From assembly GCA_966211305.1 (NCBI GenBank), contig CBIHPC010000010.1:1-64000 (forward strand): 64,000 nt of DNA, in the 5' to 3' direction. Both the position numbers and the translations under genes were made by a program. This DNA is from Niastella sp966211305 (GTDB taxonomy: Bacteria > Bacteroidota > Bacteroidia > Chitinophagales > Chitinophagaceae). Position 1 is the stretch's first letter; the number at the start of each line of letters is the position of its first letter. A model generated the notes under the pieces. That model made no database searches, was not told where the DNA came from, and saw nothing but the letters and a program-made list of their open reading frames with translations. This document shows positions 1-8,862 of this stretch, piece after piece.

Positions 1-862
1 AGGCCGGCGAAGCGATCAATGCGTTCCTGCTTTTGGCCAGCATGGTGGCCAGGTTCACCGTATGGATCTGGTTGGGATCGTAAATGATGATACCGCTTAG
101 TTCGCTGCGGTATTTTCCGATGAGCGTCCATTTATCGGCATGTTCCGTCCAGCTCAGGCCCAGCGACTGCAGCCAGGTATAAGGCCCTTCGGCAAATGCA
201 TCGCCTTCATAGGAGAAAATACGAGGCTGCGTTTTGTTGACGATGCCCTTCAGCGAGGCGAACAAATACATTTCTGCCGAAGTGTTGTTTTGTTGTACCG
301 CCACCCAGTCAACCTTGGTATAAGAAGTGCCGCGCCAGTATACCCGCAGCTCGAGCGACTGGTTATTGGCAGGCATGGTAAAGGGCAGGGTGAAATTGGT
401 ATAGTTGGAAGCAACGGGAAACTGTTGGCGGGTAATGGTGCGCGAAGCAAGGATCTGGCCGGTAGTGGCGTTCCTCACATCTATATCCACTACCGGGTCG
501 TTGTTGGCGGTATTGTTATCTACCTTCATTCTGAACTCCGCCACATTGGGCCCGGCAGGTATGGTGGCGTCATAGGGCCCATAGATCATATGATCATTGG
601 CCGCATCGATGCCCGTCTGGCAAAGCCAGCCATCGGTTTCAGGCCGCCCCGTTTTGTGAGCGAGGTTCGGCCCCTCGCCTTCCCAGCGCGTTGATGATTC
701 GCGCAGTATGATGAGGTCCTGCGTTTGAGCGGGTGCAGGAAATGAAGGCAATAACTGACCTGCAGGCCAGTTCAATTGTGCTATGGCTGGTGTTGAAATA
801 AATGGCAGCAAGAGCAGTATCCATATGGCTACCGTTGGTAGTACAGCAATCGGTTTGGTCAT
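1..862 (-). CDS. GxGYxYP family secreted protein, N-terminal part (runs off window)
   Basis: The minus-strand frame is open from the ATG at 860-862 to base 1, giving about 287 residues with no stop. It begins with a hydrophobic signal peptide ending near AIAQ (residue 28). A beta-sandwich-like region follows (about residues 85-190, with the motif VEFRMKVD-like segment AEFRMKVDNN). After that comes a segment ending in IIIYDPNQIHTVNLATMLAKSRNALIASPA. The pattern of a named day/time-like strand followed by VNLATxLAxxRNAL is typical, from memory, of the N-terminal domain of GxGYxYP putative glycoside hydrolases; the diagnostic GxGYxYP core would lie beyond the window. An exported carbohydrate-active role is inferred. 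The gene was missed by simple ORF calling because it lacks a stop in the window. Confidence 0.6.
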   Translation of the reverse strand, partial: MTKPIAVLPTVAIWILLLLPFISTPAIAQLNWPAGQLLPSFPAPAQTQDLIILRESSTRWEGEGPNLAHKTGRPETDGWLCQTGIDAANDHMIYGPYDATIPAGPNVAEFRMKVDNNTANNDPVVDIDVRNATTGQILASRTITRQQFPVASNYTNFTLPFTMPANNQSLELRVYWRGTSYTKVDWVAVQQNNTSAEMYLFASLKGIVNKTQPRIFSYEGDAFAEGPYTWLQSLGLSWTEHADKWTLIGKYRSELSGIIIYDPNQIHTVNLATMLAKSRNALIASPA

Positions 863-964
863 AGAAGAAAGTTTAATGTTACAAGTAGTGTACTACGAAT
901 TTCGGCGTTTAGCAAAAGCGTTGGCGGGCAAAGGTGGGTTTGGTTGTAATTTGAAACGCCCGGA

Positions 965-1134
965 ATAAGTTGAAACGGCTTGAATAAGTTGAAAAGTTGA
1001 CAGAGTTGATACAGTTGATAGAGGATCCTAATCTCAGGACTTCCGATTATACGCTAAACTCGCTAACTTTATTAACTTTATCAACTGTATTACCTTTATC
1101 ACCTGTATCAACTGTATCACCCCTATCAACCCGC
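965..1134. repeat. Two facing arrays of a 9-bp repeat forming a potential long hairpin
   Basis: The right arm holds nine consecutive 9-mers starting at 1054, 1063, 1072, 1081, 1090, 1099, 1108, 1117 and 1126, close to TCAACTGTA. The left arm (965-1018) holds the reverse complement, TACAGTTGA-like units, with 8-10 bp spacing. About 35 bp separate the arms. The array covers the stop codon of the VOC gene (1126-1128) and sits in the spacer between two minus-strand genes. It could fold as an imperfect stem and act as a transcript end or mRNA stabiliser; this role is inferred. Confidence 0.75.
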
Positions 1135-1863
1135 CTTCAACTCCGCCAACAATCTCCTCTCCTCCAAAACCTCACTATCGGAAAAGGTCATAATCAATTC
1201 CTCCGCAGCATTAATCAATTCACTAAACCGATCGCCATCCTGCAACCGCAATGCAACATCAGCCCGTAATATAAGCACTTTGAGCAGGTTTAGTTTATCA
1301 TTGGCATCGGGCGCGGCAAGCGCTTTATCAAGCTCGCGGGCCGCTGTTTCAAAATCGCCATGAGCATCGGCGAGGCGGCTGCCCAGTTCATATACTTTAG
1401 CCAGCGGCGTTCCGGTTACCGGCGCTGTGTTATTTTCAGCAAAGACCAGGCTGTCTTTTTTTTGAACAGGCTGCCCGATCCTGATATAGTTGCCACTGGG
1501 ATCAACGATTATAAACTGGCGCACCCCATATGCCGGCATATCTTTTAACGGGTTGATGCGGGGAGTTCCCTTCAATGGCACTTTGTTATACAGGGTCCTC
1601 AATCCCGCGCGGCAGGTTTCGTAAAACTGATCTATCTGCGTAACTATCAGGTAACAGGTACTGTAATTGCTGGCAGGCGCCAGTTGTTTCAGGGTAAAAA
1701 AGTGAATGTCGAGGTTATTCAACCGGAACGCGATATAGTTATTGGGGATCTTTTGCTTATACGTTACAACGGCGCCTAATGCTTTGTAAAAATTTTCCGT
1801 TTCATTGATCGACAGGCAGGGCAGCAGGGGAATGGCATAGGAACGGTCATTTGTTTCAGACAT
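1126..1863 (-). CDS. VOC (glyoxalase/bleomycin-resistance-like) protein with helical C-terminal extension
   Basis: The 245-residue protein opens with IPLLPCLSINETENFYKALG, the first beta-alpha module of vicinal oxygen chelate proteins. The second module ends in RQFIIVDPSGNYIRIGQ, the usual VOC closing strand. Residues about 10-135 therefore form a VOC domain. Residues about 145-245 are helical and look TPR-like (AKVYELGSRLADAHGDFETAARELDKAL), which is not part of a minimal VOC protein. Substrate is unknown; members of this class often bind drugs or act as small dioxygenase or isomerase relatives. ATG start at 1861-1863. The stop lies inside the 9-bp repeat array downstream. Confidence 0.75.
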   Translation of the reverse strand: MSETNDRSYAIPLLPCLSINETENFYKALGAVVTYKQKIPNNYIAFRLNNLDIHFFTLKQLAPASNYSTCYLIVTQIDQFYETCRAGLRTLYNKVPLKGTPRINPLKDMPAYGVRQFIIVDPSGNYIRIGQPVQKKDSLVFAENNTAPVTGTPLAKVYELGSRLADAHGDFETAARELDKALAAPDANDKLNLLKVLILRADVALRLQDGDRFSELINAAEELIMTFSDSEVLEERRLLAELKAG

Positions 1864-1929
1864 ATAACTGGCGTTGATGTTTCAGGCAAAGTTCTTAATT
1901 AGCACCTCCCTGAAATTGTACCGAAACGA

Positions 1930-1990
1930 CAAGTTGGAGGCAGTTGAAATGTTGACTGGATAAACCGTTAACCAGTTAACCCGTTAACTT
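1930..1990. repeat. 8-bp GTTAACCn tandem repeat over a gene end
   Basis: GTTAACCx occurs at 1967, 1975 and 1983 with an exact 8-bp period. Upstream, GTTG units occur at 1933, 1943 and 1951. The array contains the stop codon (1976-1978) of the AraC gene that ends here. It resembles in style the 9-bp arrays at 965-1134 in the next spacer. Function unknown. Confidence 0.6.
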
Positions 1991-2794
1991 ATCCCCCACT
2001 TCCTGCAACTGCAGAAACCCTGTAGGCGACAAACCAGTAAATTCTTTAAAATGGCGGTTCAGGTGCGACTGGTCGTAATATCCCAGATCAAGCGCTATAC
2101 CGGTGAGGCTTTGCGATACTTTACCGGCAGAACAACAAAGCGTTTCCACCAGGTTTTCAAAACGCGCGATCTTGAAATAGGTTTTGGCCGAAAAACCGGT
2201 GAGGTATTTAAAATGCCTTTCAAACTGCCGTTGCGAAAGATTCACTTCGCCGGCCAGTTCACTCACCGACGTATTATTTCCCGACCGGTGCAGGGATGTT
2301 ACAAACGCTTCAAAGCGGGTTAACGCGGCCAACCTGTGCTGTAATTGTGATTCGAGAAAAGCCGAAATAATAGTCACTCTTTTTTCAAAAGAGCCTGCCT
2401 CAGATATTTCACCGGCCAGTTCACTGCCCCTGCCATTTAACAACGATGATATTTCAACATACTGATTGGTAAGCTCCGTTGCCGGTATATTGAACAGCAG
2501 CGGTAGGGCGTGTGCATATAACCGAACGCCAAAGATGCCATTTAAGGTATCGGTAGAAGTATATTGCCTGCAGGTGCTTGCCTGTCCGTAAAAACAGGCG
2601 GCAGGCACCTGCACGGTATTTCCTTTTTCATTGTTGGTTGAATAATTCCCCGCATAACAAAAAAGCAACTCCACCTTACTGGTGGCAATGGCATGATAGG
2701 TATGTGCCTGGTTGCTGCCTATGGCAAGTTCTCCTTCCCAGAAGAGAGCAACATAATTGCGAAGGATTGGTGCAGGAAGCGCTGTCTGATACAT
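1976..2794 (-). CDS. AraC family transcriptional regulator
   Basis: The 272-residue protein has a divergent N-terminal sensor region and a C-terminal double helix-turn-helix at about residues 165-265. The motifs are VNLSQRQFERHFKYLTGFSAKTYFKIARF and IALDLGYYDQSHLNRHFKEFTGLSPTGF, which match the AraC/XylS signature. The N-terminal style (MYQTALPAPILRNYVALFWEGEL) is common in Bacteroidota AraC proteins of the DUF6597 type. Target genes are not evident; the neighbouring sugar dehydrogenase-like gene points the same way but has a 120-bp spacer. The stop codon lies within a short tandem repeat. Confidence 0.85.
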   Translation of the reverse strand: MYQTALPAPILRNYVALFWEGELAIGSNQAHTYHAIATSKVELLFCYAGNYSTNNEKGNTVQVPAACFYGQASTCRQYTSTDTLNGIFGVRLYAHALPLLFNIPATELTNQYVEISSLLNGRGSELAGEISEAGSFEKRVTIISAFLESQLQHRLAALTRFEAFVTSLHRSGNNTSVSELAGEVNLSQRQFERHFKYLTGFSAKTYFKIARFENLVETLCCSAGKVSQSLTGIALDLGYYDQSHLNRHFKEFTGLSPTGFLQLQEVGDKLTG

Positions 2795-2914
2795 GCCGCG
2801 CTAAGGTAAGAACAGATGCTGTAAGAAACCATAAAATTGCGAATGCCGCAAGATGGGTGAAAACCGGAAAAGAGGGCGCAGGAAAATTCTTCGCCCCCCC
2901 TCCCGATTAATTTA

Positions 2915-4300
2915 TTATTTGGCAGCAACTAACTTATATACTTTACCTGTAGTGCCCTGGGGACCGGCATTCGATGAAACAGTAAGGTATAACTCGCCAT
3001 CCTCATCCTGGCCAAATCCGCGCAGGTAATAACCGAGGTGGTCTGAACGGCTCGACAATTCAACTTTTTCATATTCCCAAAAACCTGTTAAGTCCTCGCC
3101 GAATTGAGGTGTGGCAATAAACAGTTCGCCGTCGGCGGTTGTGGGCGTTTGAGAGAAGGTACCGAAAATATATTTACCGAACCATTTTTTGATATTACTA
3201 CCGCGATACACATACCCGCCAATGACCGCAGTGGCCATACCGCCCAGGGGGTTCTGATAATTTTTAAGTTCCATCACCGGGTCAATCAGGCGTTTGCCCC
3301 GGTCGTCTATTGAAGGACAGCTGTCCAGTTCATTCTTATTATCGGCCGCATTGAAACAATGCGCGCCTTCCTTTACATTCCAGCCATAGTTGGCACCTTT
3401 TCTTGCCACATTGACCTCTTCCCATAAAGCCTGGCCGGCATCGGCCACGATCAGTTGTTTCGATTCGCCCATATCGAACGACATCCGGTACGGATTCCGA
3501 AATCCAAACGCCCATATCTCGTCGAGTCCGGGTTTATTCACAAACGGATTGGTTACCGGTACACTATACGGCGAACCGGCATCGATATCTATACATAATA
3601 TCTTGCCCAGGAAATTCGCTTCCAGGTTCTGGGAATTACCGCCATCGTTAAGTGTATACCAGTCGTCGACATGTCCGGGACCTACATCATTGGCGCCGCC
3701 GCCATCGCCAACTGAGATGTACAAATAATGATCATGGCCAAAAGCAAGCGTACCACCGTTATGGTTACCCTGTGGATCGTCCCACTCGAGGATCACTTTT
3801 TCCGAATTTGGGTCGGCCCTGAAAACATCAGCCATCACATTGAATTCTGAAACCCGGCTGAGGTTATTCCAGGTAGCGCCGGGAACCGGACCGCCCGCAC
3901 GGGGCGGTAACTGATAGTATACGAAGAAACGGCCATTGGTTTTGAAATTCTCATGAAACGCCAGCCCCAGTAAACCCCGCTCATCATAGCCGGGGTTAAG
4001 CGAAATCATTTTACCCGTGAGGTCCAAAAAAGGAGTTGGCCGTTTATAACCACTTTGGTCAATAACCCAGATCTTCCCGATCTGATCAACTACATACAAC
4101 CGTTGGCTATTGTGCGTTGACACAACCTGTATGGGAGACACGAAATCTTCGGCAAATAATTTCATATCAACGGAATTCAGGTTCGGCTCATCCGTCTTTT
4201 GACACCCATGAATAAACGGCAGGCTTAAAATTAAGATAAGACCAGGTTGAAAAAACGCAGTGAGCAATCGCCTGGCAATGGCGGGTAGATTAACTTTCAT
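2915..4300 (-). CDS. PQQ-dependent sugar dehydrogenase-like lipoprotein (GSDH family)
   Basis: The 461-residue protein carries an N-terminal lipobox (LPFIHGC, Cys near residue 33), so it is probably a membrane-anchored lipoprotein. The rest is a six-bladed propeller of the glucose/sorbosone dehydrogenase family. Motifs include DERGLLGLAFH, NHNGGTLAFGHDHYLYISVGDGGGANDVGPGH, FGFRNPYRMSFD and DAGQALWEEVN. These include the His and Arg positions used for quinone and substrate in soluble glucose dehydrogenase. The probable reaction is oxidation of an aldose or sugar alcohol in the periplasm; the substrate is inferred. A close paralogue lies at 52954-54309. ATG start 4298-4300. Confidence 0.85.
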   Translation of the reverse strand: MKVNLPAIARRLLTAFFQPGLILILSLPFIHGCQKTDEPNLNSVDMKLFAEDFVSPIQVVSTHNSQRLYVVDQIGKIWVIDQSGYKRPTPFLDLTGKMISLNPGYDERGLLGLAFHENFKTNGRFFVYYQLPPRAGGPVPGATWNNLSRVSEFNVMADVFRADPNSEKVILEWDDPQGNHNGGTLAFGHDHYLYISVGDGGGANDVGPGHVDDWYTLNDGGNSQNLEANFLGKILCIDIDAGSPYSVPVTNPFVNKPGLDEIWAFGFRNPYRMSFDMGESKQLIVADAGQALWEEVNVARKGANYGWNVKEGAHCFNAADNKNELDSCPSIDDRGKRLIDPVMELKNYQNPLGGMATAVIGGYVYRGSNIKKWFGKYIFGTFSQTPTTADGELFIATPQFGEDLTGFWEYEKVELSSRSDHLGYYLRGFGQDEDGELYLTVSSNAGPQGTTGKVYKLVAAK

Positions 4301-4975
4301 AATACATCAATTTGGTTTAGCAAACAATAGCAACAAACAAGCGCACACAGGATCATGAAAGCATCTTTTATAAAAAAGTTTCAGCTTTCAGTACGTTGTT
4401 TTTCCCCGGATAAAATGGACGTGTGTCAGATTTAGGAAATGAATTAACTGGTAGTATTTAATGTACGGTCTTTTATTAGTGCGCTCAAATCACGAGAAAG
4501 AAAAGCAAGTCGATTATCAGAAGATGTTGGATACGAATAATTGTTTTATCTGATATAAAGATAAAATGTTTTTTGACATTTTGACATTAAAAATTTATTG
4601 GCGTTGGGCCAGCAAAACCCGCCATTGCACAACGAAACCCTGCCTGTTAAATATACACACGCGGCACAACCACTTTCCTTTTCGGCATCTGTACCTCCTT
4701 CCGGAAAACGCGGCAATTAAAACCGCAGGCTTACGCCGCTTTACGGTTAAGCACGGGCTTTTAACAACATTTTTCATAACTGATAACTGCGTCGATTTGG
4801 GCCATAACCGTGCAGTTTTGGCCCATAACCGTGTAAACAGCGGGGTTTGCCGGTAATACCCCTTTTATCTACCTTTTTTTTCTCTTAAAAAGGCATTATT
4901 TTACTCCGGAATTACACTTATCCTGTTGATCCCTGAAATCTTTTCGCTACCCTAAACCACCTAACCTCTTTGACG
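4301..4975. other. 675-bp intergenic region with a 21-bp-spaced direct repeat
   Basis: The spacer separates the divergent sugar dehydrogenase and T9SS adhesin genes. CCATAACCGTG occurs at 4802-4812 and again at 4823-4833, exactly 21 bp apart; both copies are preceded by a TTTGG run. Two helical turns would place both copies on one DNA face, as in operators, about 145-175 bp before the adhesin start. A short TTTTGACATT doublet lies at 4573-4589. I see no protein with family character here. Confidence 0.55.
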
Positions 4976-7690
4976 ATGAAGGCAAGAGCAGTAAGCTGCA
5001 TTTTTATTGTTCTATGTTTATTTACGAAAGCGTATAGCCAATCTTCCTGTCCGCCTAATCTTGACTTTGAATCAGGTACATTTGATAACTGGCAATGTTT
5101 TACCGGAACTACCGATACCGTCGGCGGTAAGAACAGGATGTTACTTTCTCCGTCGGAACCAACAGCAGGACGACACGAGATGATCACTGCCGCCTCGCTT
5201 CCCGTACTGGATGAATATGGCAAATTTCCCAGGCTTTGCCCGTACGGCGGCGATTACTCCGTTCAACTGGGCAATAAAGGAACCGGCGCACAGGCCGAAG
5301 CCATTTCTTATACATTCATAGTACCAACAACTGTCGATACATTCACTTTCACTTATTTCTATGCGGTAGTTTTTGAAGATCCGCAACACGACCCGCCGGA
5401 ACAGCCGCGTTTCTTTGTGACGGCATACGATGTGGAAACCGGAAATTTGATCAACTGCGCATCCTTCGACTATGTTTCCACCGCAAACCTTCCCGGGTTC
5501 AAAAATTCAACGGCAGGTTCATCGGTGCTGTATAAAGACTGGACGCCTACATCGCTGCAGTTTGCGGGCCTCGGCGGCCGTGAGGTGCGACTGGAATTTC
5601 GTACTGCCGATTGTACCCGTACCGGCCATTTCGGATATGCCTATCTTGATATTGCCAGCGCCTGTTCGAACATTCTTGCCACCGCACCGTATTGTATAGA
5701 AACGAATTCGCTCATTCTCGATGCGCCTTTTGGTTTTCAATCCTATACCTGGTACAATTCCGATTTTACAACGATCATAGGCACAGGGCAATCGATGAAT
5801 ATTAGCCCGCCCCCTGCCACCCAGGGTGTATTTTACGTTGATGTAGTACCCTACCCCGGTTTTGGCTGCCGCGATACCTTACAGGCGTATGTAAAACCAA
5901 TGCCGGTGCCCGATACGCCCGACGTTAAATCGCCGGTAAACCTTTGCCAGTTCGATGCCCCCAATCCGTTATCAGCTAAGCCATTGCCCAGCCATACGCT
6001 GTTATGGTATACAACACCTGCCGGCGGCACCGGAACGTTTGACGGGCCCGTGCCATCCACCGCCCAGGCAGGCTCAACGAAGTACTGGGTTTCACAGAAA
6101 GCATTATTTGGTTGTGAAGGGTTCAGGCGCGAACTTACGGTAACTGTTATTCCCACGCCCCTTGCTTCGTTTAACATCAATAAATTAAGACAATGCCAGG
6201 TTGGTAACAATTTTACTTTTTCAAGCACTTCAACCAATTTGCTCAACCCCTCATACACCTGGGAATATGGTAACGGACAAAGCGCTGGTTCAACTAATCC
6301 AATAAATACATACAGTTTCCCCGACGGCGGTACTTTTTATGTAAAGCTGAAAGCAACAAATGATAATTCCTGTTCGGCAACACAAACACAAACCGTAACG
6401 GTGATCCCCAAACCGGTGGCGAAGTTTGATTTTCCCAACCTGATCTGCGAGAACAAAACAACCATTTCGGTTACCGACCGTTCCTCCGTTCCAATGGGTA
6501 TTGCCGGCATCAGCAAATGGTGGTGGAATGTCAATGGAAATATCTATACAACCCAGTCGGTGCCATCATCCATTGCCCCGGCGGCCGGGCAGTACCCCGT
6601 AAAACTGGCCGTATCCACAACAGAAGGCTGCCAGTCAGATACGACCACTGCTGTTTTACAGGTTCGTTATAACCCTGCGGCGGCATTTGGGATCGGCGAC
6701 CTCCTGTGTAATAACGAGCTTATCCGTTTTACCGATCAATCGTTCTTTCCACCCGCCGCAACCGGTGAAATGGTAACAAAATGGCACTGGACGTTCGATA
6801 ATGGCATAACGAGCGCTATTGAAAAAAATCCCGGCAGGCACTTCACCACCGGCGTTCATAAAGCAAAGCTGATTGCTGAAAGCGCTTACGGCTGCAAAAG
6901 CGATCCACTCGAAAAAAGTTTCGATATCTGGCCCAAACCGGTCGTGCAACTCGAGATCAGCGATTCCTGCATCAATCTTCCTGTTACCTATACGGCAACA
7001 GATCAGGTGGGCAATGTGGTCAGTTACAACTGGTATTTTATCGATATGTTCAGGGAAGGGCCTGATTATACCTCCATTACAAAAACATACAACCGCGAAG
7101 GTAAACGGCCATTTACCCTGCTTACATACACCGATAAAGGATGCAGGGACACTATTTACCGGCCGTTCGCTATTTATGAGAACAAATCATTTGCAGGTTA
7201 CGATACGCTGGCTGCATTCAATCAACCGGTTCAGCTCGATGCCAGAGGGGAACCCGGTATGCAGTACAACTGGACACCTTCCGTAGGGTTGAACCGGACG
7301 GATATTGAAAAGCCGGTTGCCACCTACGACCGCGACCAGCTTTATCATTTGTATACGGTGTCGCCGCAGGGCTGTGAAAAACATTCGCAGATCTTTATCA
7401 AACGATGGGCAGGGCCCGAGCTTTTTGTACCCAATGCATTCACACCCGATAACGACGGCGTAAATGATAAACTGAAAGTAAAACCCACCGGGTTCATGTC
7501 GTTCGGTTTCTTTGCGGTTTATAATCGCTGGGGACAACTGGTGTTTCGCACCACCAATTTCAAAGAGGGTTGGGATGGAAAGGTCAACGGCAGGGATGCG
7601 GAAGCAGGCACCTATGTATACGTTGTACAGGCCGTGGATTACCACGGGAAACCGTTACACCGGAAGGGAACCGTGATCCTGTTAAGATAA
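4976..7690 (+). CDS. Secreted PKD-repeat protein with gliding-motility-associated C-terminal domain (T9SS type B)
   Basis: An ATG at 4976 gives a 904-residue protein; a TTG two codons earlier is less likely. Residues 1-23 form a signal peptide (FIVLCLFTKAYSQ). An N-terminal lectin-like region begins CPPNLDFESGTFDNWQCFTG. Several PKD-type beta domains follow (about residues 395-720; for example YSFPDGGTFYVKLKATN). The C-terminal 90 residues start LFVPNAFTPDNDGVNDKL (from residue 816) and include YNRWGQLVFRT and GTYVYVVQA. This is the CHU_C/T9SS type B sorting domain. The protein is expected at the cell surface or in the medium, probably as an adhesin or matrix protein. Confidence 0.9.
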   Translation: MKARAVSCIFIVLCLFTKAYSQSSCPPNLDFESGTFDNWQCFTGTTDTVGGKNRMLLSPSEPTAGRHEMITAASLPVLDEYGKFPRLCPYGGDYSVQLGNKGTGAQAEAISYTFIVPTTVDTFTFTYFYAVVFEDPQHDPPEQPRFFVTAYDVETGNLINCASFDYVSTANLPGFKNSTAGSSVLYKDWTPTSLQFAGLGGREVRLEFRTADCTRTGHFGYAYLDIASACSNILATAPYCIETNSLILDAPFGFQSYTWYNSDFTTIIGTGQSMNISPPPATQGVFYVDVVPYPGFGCRDTLQAYVKPMPVPDTPDVKSPVNLCQFDAPNPLSAKPLPSHTLLWYTTPAGGTGTFDGPVPSTAQAGSTKYWVSQKALFGCEGFRRELTVTVIPTPLASFNINKLRQCQVGNNFTFSSTSTNLLNPSYTWEYGNGQSAGSTNPINTYSFPDGGTFYVKLKATNDNSCSATQTQTVTVIPKPVAKFDFPNLICENKTTISVTDRSSVPMGIAGISKWWWNVNGNIYTTQSVPSSIAPAAGQYPVKLAVSTTEGCQSDTTTAVLQVRYNPAAAFGIGDLLCNNELIRFTDQSFFPPAATGEMVTKWHWTFDNGITSAIEKNPGRHFTTGVHKAKLIAESAYGCKSDPLEKSFDIWPKPVVQLEISDSCINLPVTYTATDQVGNVVSYNWYFIDMFREGPDYTSITKTYNREGKRPFTLLTYTDKGCRDTIYRPFAIYENKSFAGYDTLAAFNQPVQLDARGEPGMQYNWTPSVGLNRTDIEKPVATYDRDQLYHLYTVSPQGCEKHSQIFIKRWAGPELFVPNAFTPDNDGVNDKLKVKPTGFMSFGFFAVYNRWGQLVFRTTNFKEGWDGKVNGRDAEAGTYVYVVQAVDYHGKPLHRKGTVILLR

Positions 7691-7710
7691 TAAACAACTG
7701 AAATAACGAA

Positions 7711-7746
7711 CGCCCCGTTCTGGTCAGTCAGGGCGGGGCGTTTTAT
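7711..7746 (+). terminator. Rho-independent terminator after the T9SS adhesin gene
   Basis: CGCCCCG at 7711-7717 pairs perfectly with CGGGGCG at 7734-7740, followed by TTTTATTT. It lies 20 bp after the stop codon. Confidence 0.85.
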
Positions 7747-7802
7747 TTGAGCTTCATTTTGCAGGTTTTGTATATATTCGTTACAATTTGAAGCATGTTA
7801 AT

Positions 7803-8561
7803 ATGAAAGTAATTACATTTTTTATTTCGGTATTCATTACAGTCGCCTGCTACCCGCAAAACAGCCTCAATAATTATAAGTATGTGCTGGTGCCCGAAAA
7901 GTTCGAGATCTTTAAAACGGAGAACCAGTATGGGTTGAATACATTGACAAAAATGTTGCTTGAAGACAAAGGATTTACCGTGTTTATGGCCAATGAGCAA
8001 CTGCCCCCGGAACTGGCTGCCAACAAGTGCAGCGCGCTTAAAGCCGAGCTGGTTGATAAAAAAGGATTTTTCGTTACCACCGTTACGCTTGTGTTAAAAG
8101 ACTGCCAGGGCAATATCGTCTTTAAAGGCAAAGATGGTAAAAGCCGGGAGAAGGAATGGCAGGCGGCTTATGACGAAGCGTTGAGAGACTCCTACACCGC
8201 ACTGAAAAGCGCTCCATATAGTTACGACAGTACCGCGGTAGTACAACAACAGGTGGCTGTGGCGCAACAGCAGCCCAACCAACAGGTTCAAACAACAGCG
8301 CCAGCTGCTGCAGCCCAGCCCCAGGCAACAGCGGCCGATATCACCGGCATGCTGTATGCACAGGCAACAGCCAATGGTTTCCAGCTCATAGATACCGCAC
8401 CTAAAAAGGTACTCACCCTGCTCAAAACATCATTACCCGATCAGTACATCGCAGAAGGCGGCCCGGCCGGCGGCATTGTGTTTAAGAAAAATGAAGAGTG
8501 GATCTTCGAGTACTATAAAGACAACAAACTGGTTTCGCAGAAACTTAACATCAAGTTCTGA
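7803..8561 (+). CDS. Conserved hypothetical secreted protein
   Basis: The ATG at 7803 gives 252 residues and places a signal peptide at the N-terminus (VITFFISVFITVACYPQ); a TTG at 7788 would add five residues and spoil it. The first part (KYVLVPEKFEIFKTENQYGLNTLTKMLLEDKGFTVFM) resembles a widespread Bacteroidota hypothetical family with no known function. It is followed by a beta-rich segment (LKAELVDKKGFFVTTVTLVLKDCQG). A Gln/Ala/Pro-rich linker at about residues 145-180 separates a C-terminal domain ending VFKKNEEWIFEYYKDNKLVSQKLNIKF. It is probably periplasmic. It stands alone between two strong terminators. Confidence 0.7.
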   Translation: MKVITFFISVFITVACYPQNSLNNYKYVLVPEKFEIFKTENQYGLNTLTKMLLEDKGFTVFMANEQLPPELAANKCSALKAELVDKKGFFVTTVTLVLKDCQGNIVFKGKDGKSREKEWQAAYDEALRDSYTALKSAPYSYDSTAVVQQQVAVAQQQPNQQVQTTAPAAAAQPQATAADITGMLYAQATANGFQLIDTAPKKVLTLLKTSLPDQYIAEGGPAGGIVFKKNEEWIFEYYKDNKLVSQKLNIKF

Positions 8562-8604
8562 TCCTGATAGTAAATGGCATGCAGGCAATGTAACGCCATT
8601 CATA

Positions 8605-8645
8605 AACGAAACCTCCCGGTACACACAGGGAGGTTTCGTTTTTTA
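8605..8645 (+). terminator. Rho-independent terminator
   Basis: A perfect 13-bp stem joins AACGAAACCTCCC (8605-8617) and GGGAGGTTTCGTT (8628-8640), followed by a T run. It lies 43 bp after the preceding stop codon. Confidence 0.92.
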
Positions 8646-8729
8646 AACCATGATTATCAATAAATATTTCAGGCCGTGAACGCTGCGGCAGGTAAATGAA
8701 GCCTGGGCCTTGTAAGTATTTATATTTAC

Positions 8730-8753
8730 AATTACCGTTAAATAACGGTAATT
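8730..8753. promoter_or_regulatory. Perfect 24-bp dyad upstream of the two-component operon
   Basis: AATTACCGTTA (8730-8740) and TAACGGTAATT (8743-8753) are perfect inverted arms with a 2-bp centre. The dyad is about 110 bp before the first gene of the kinase operon. No U-run follows, so an operator is more likely than a terminator; the binding protein is unknown. Confidence 0.55.
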
Positions 8754-8862
8754 TACACCAGTTAAGTTTTGTATTTTTAGAAGATCACGGTTAAGCATTT
8801 TTGATTAGCAGCATTCTAAAACTGCCGGTAACAGATACCGGGAACTAAACTATTGTTTTAGC

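Noticed and set aside
140..694. 184-codon plus-strand frame at the window start
   Set aside because: It is antisense to the clearly coding GxGYxYP-type frame and shows low-complexity shadow composition.
1054..1134. Short tandem repeats as a CRISPR array
   Set aside because: Units are 9 bp with no spacers, and no cas gene is in the window.
997..1269. 90-codon frame with LTLLTLSTVLPLSPVSTVSPLS
   Set aside because: The repetitive peptide is just the 9-bp DNA repeat read in frame (9 is a multiple of 3), then antisense to the VOC gene.
4566..4856. 96-codon plus-strand frame in the 4.3-5.0 kb spacer
   Set aside because: No domain, no promoter or ribosome site, and Cys/His/Arg-rich composition typical of chance frames.
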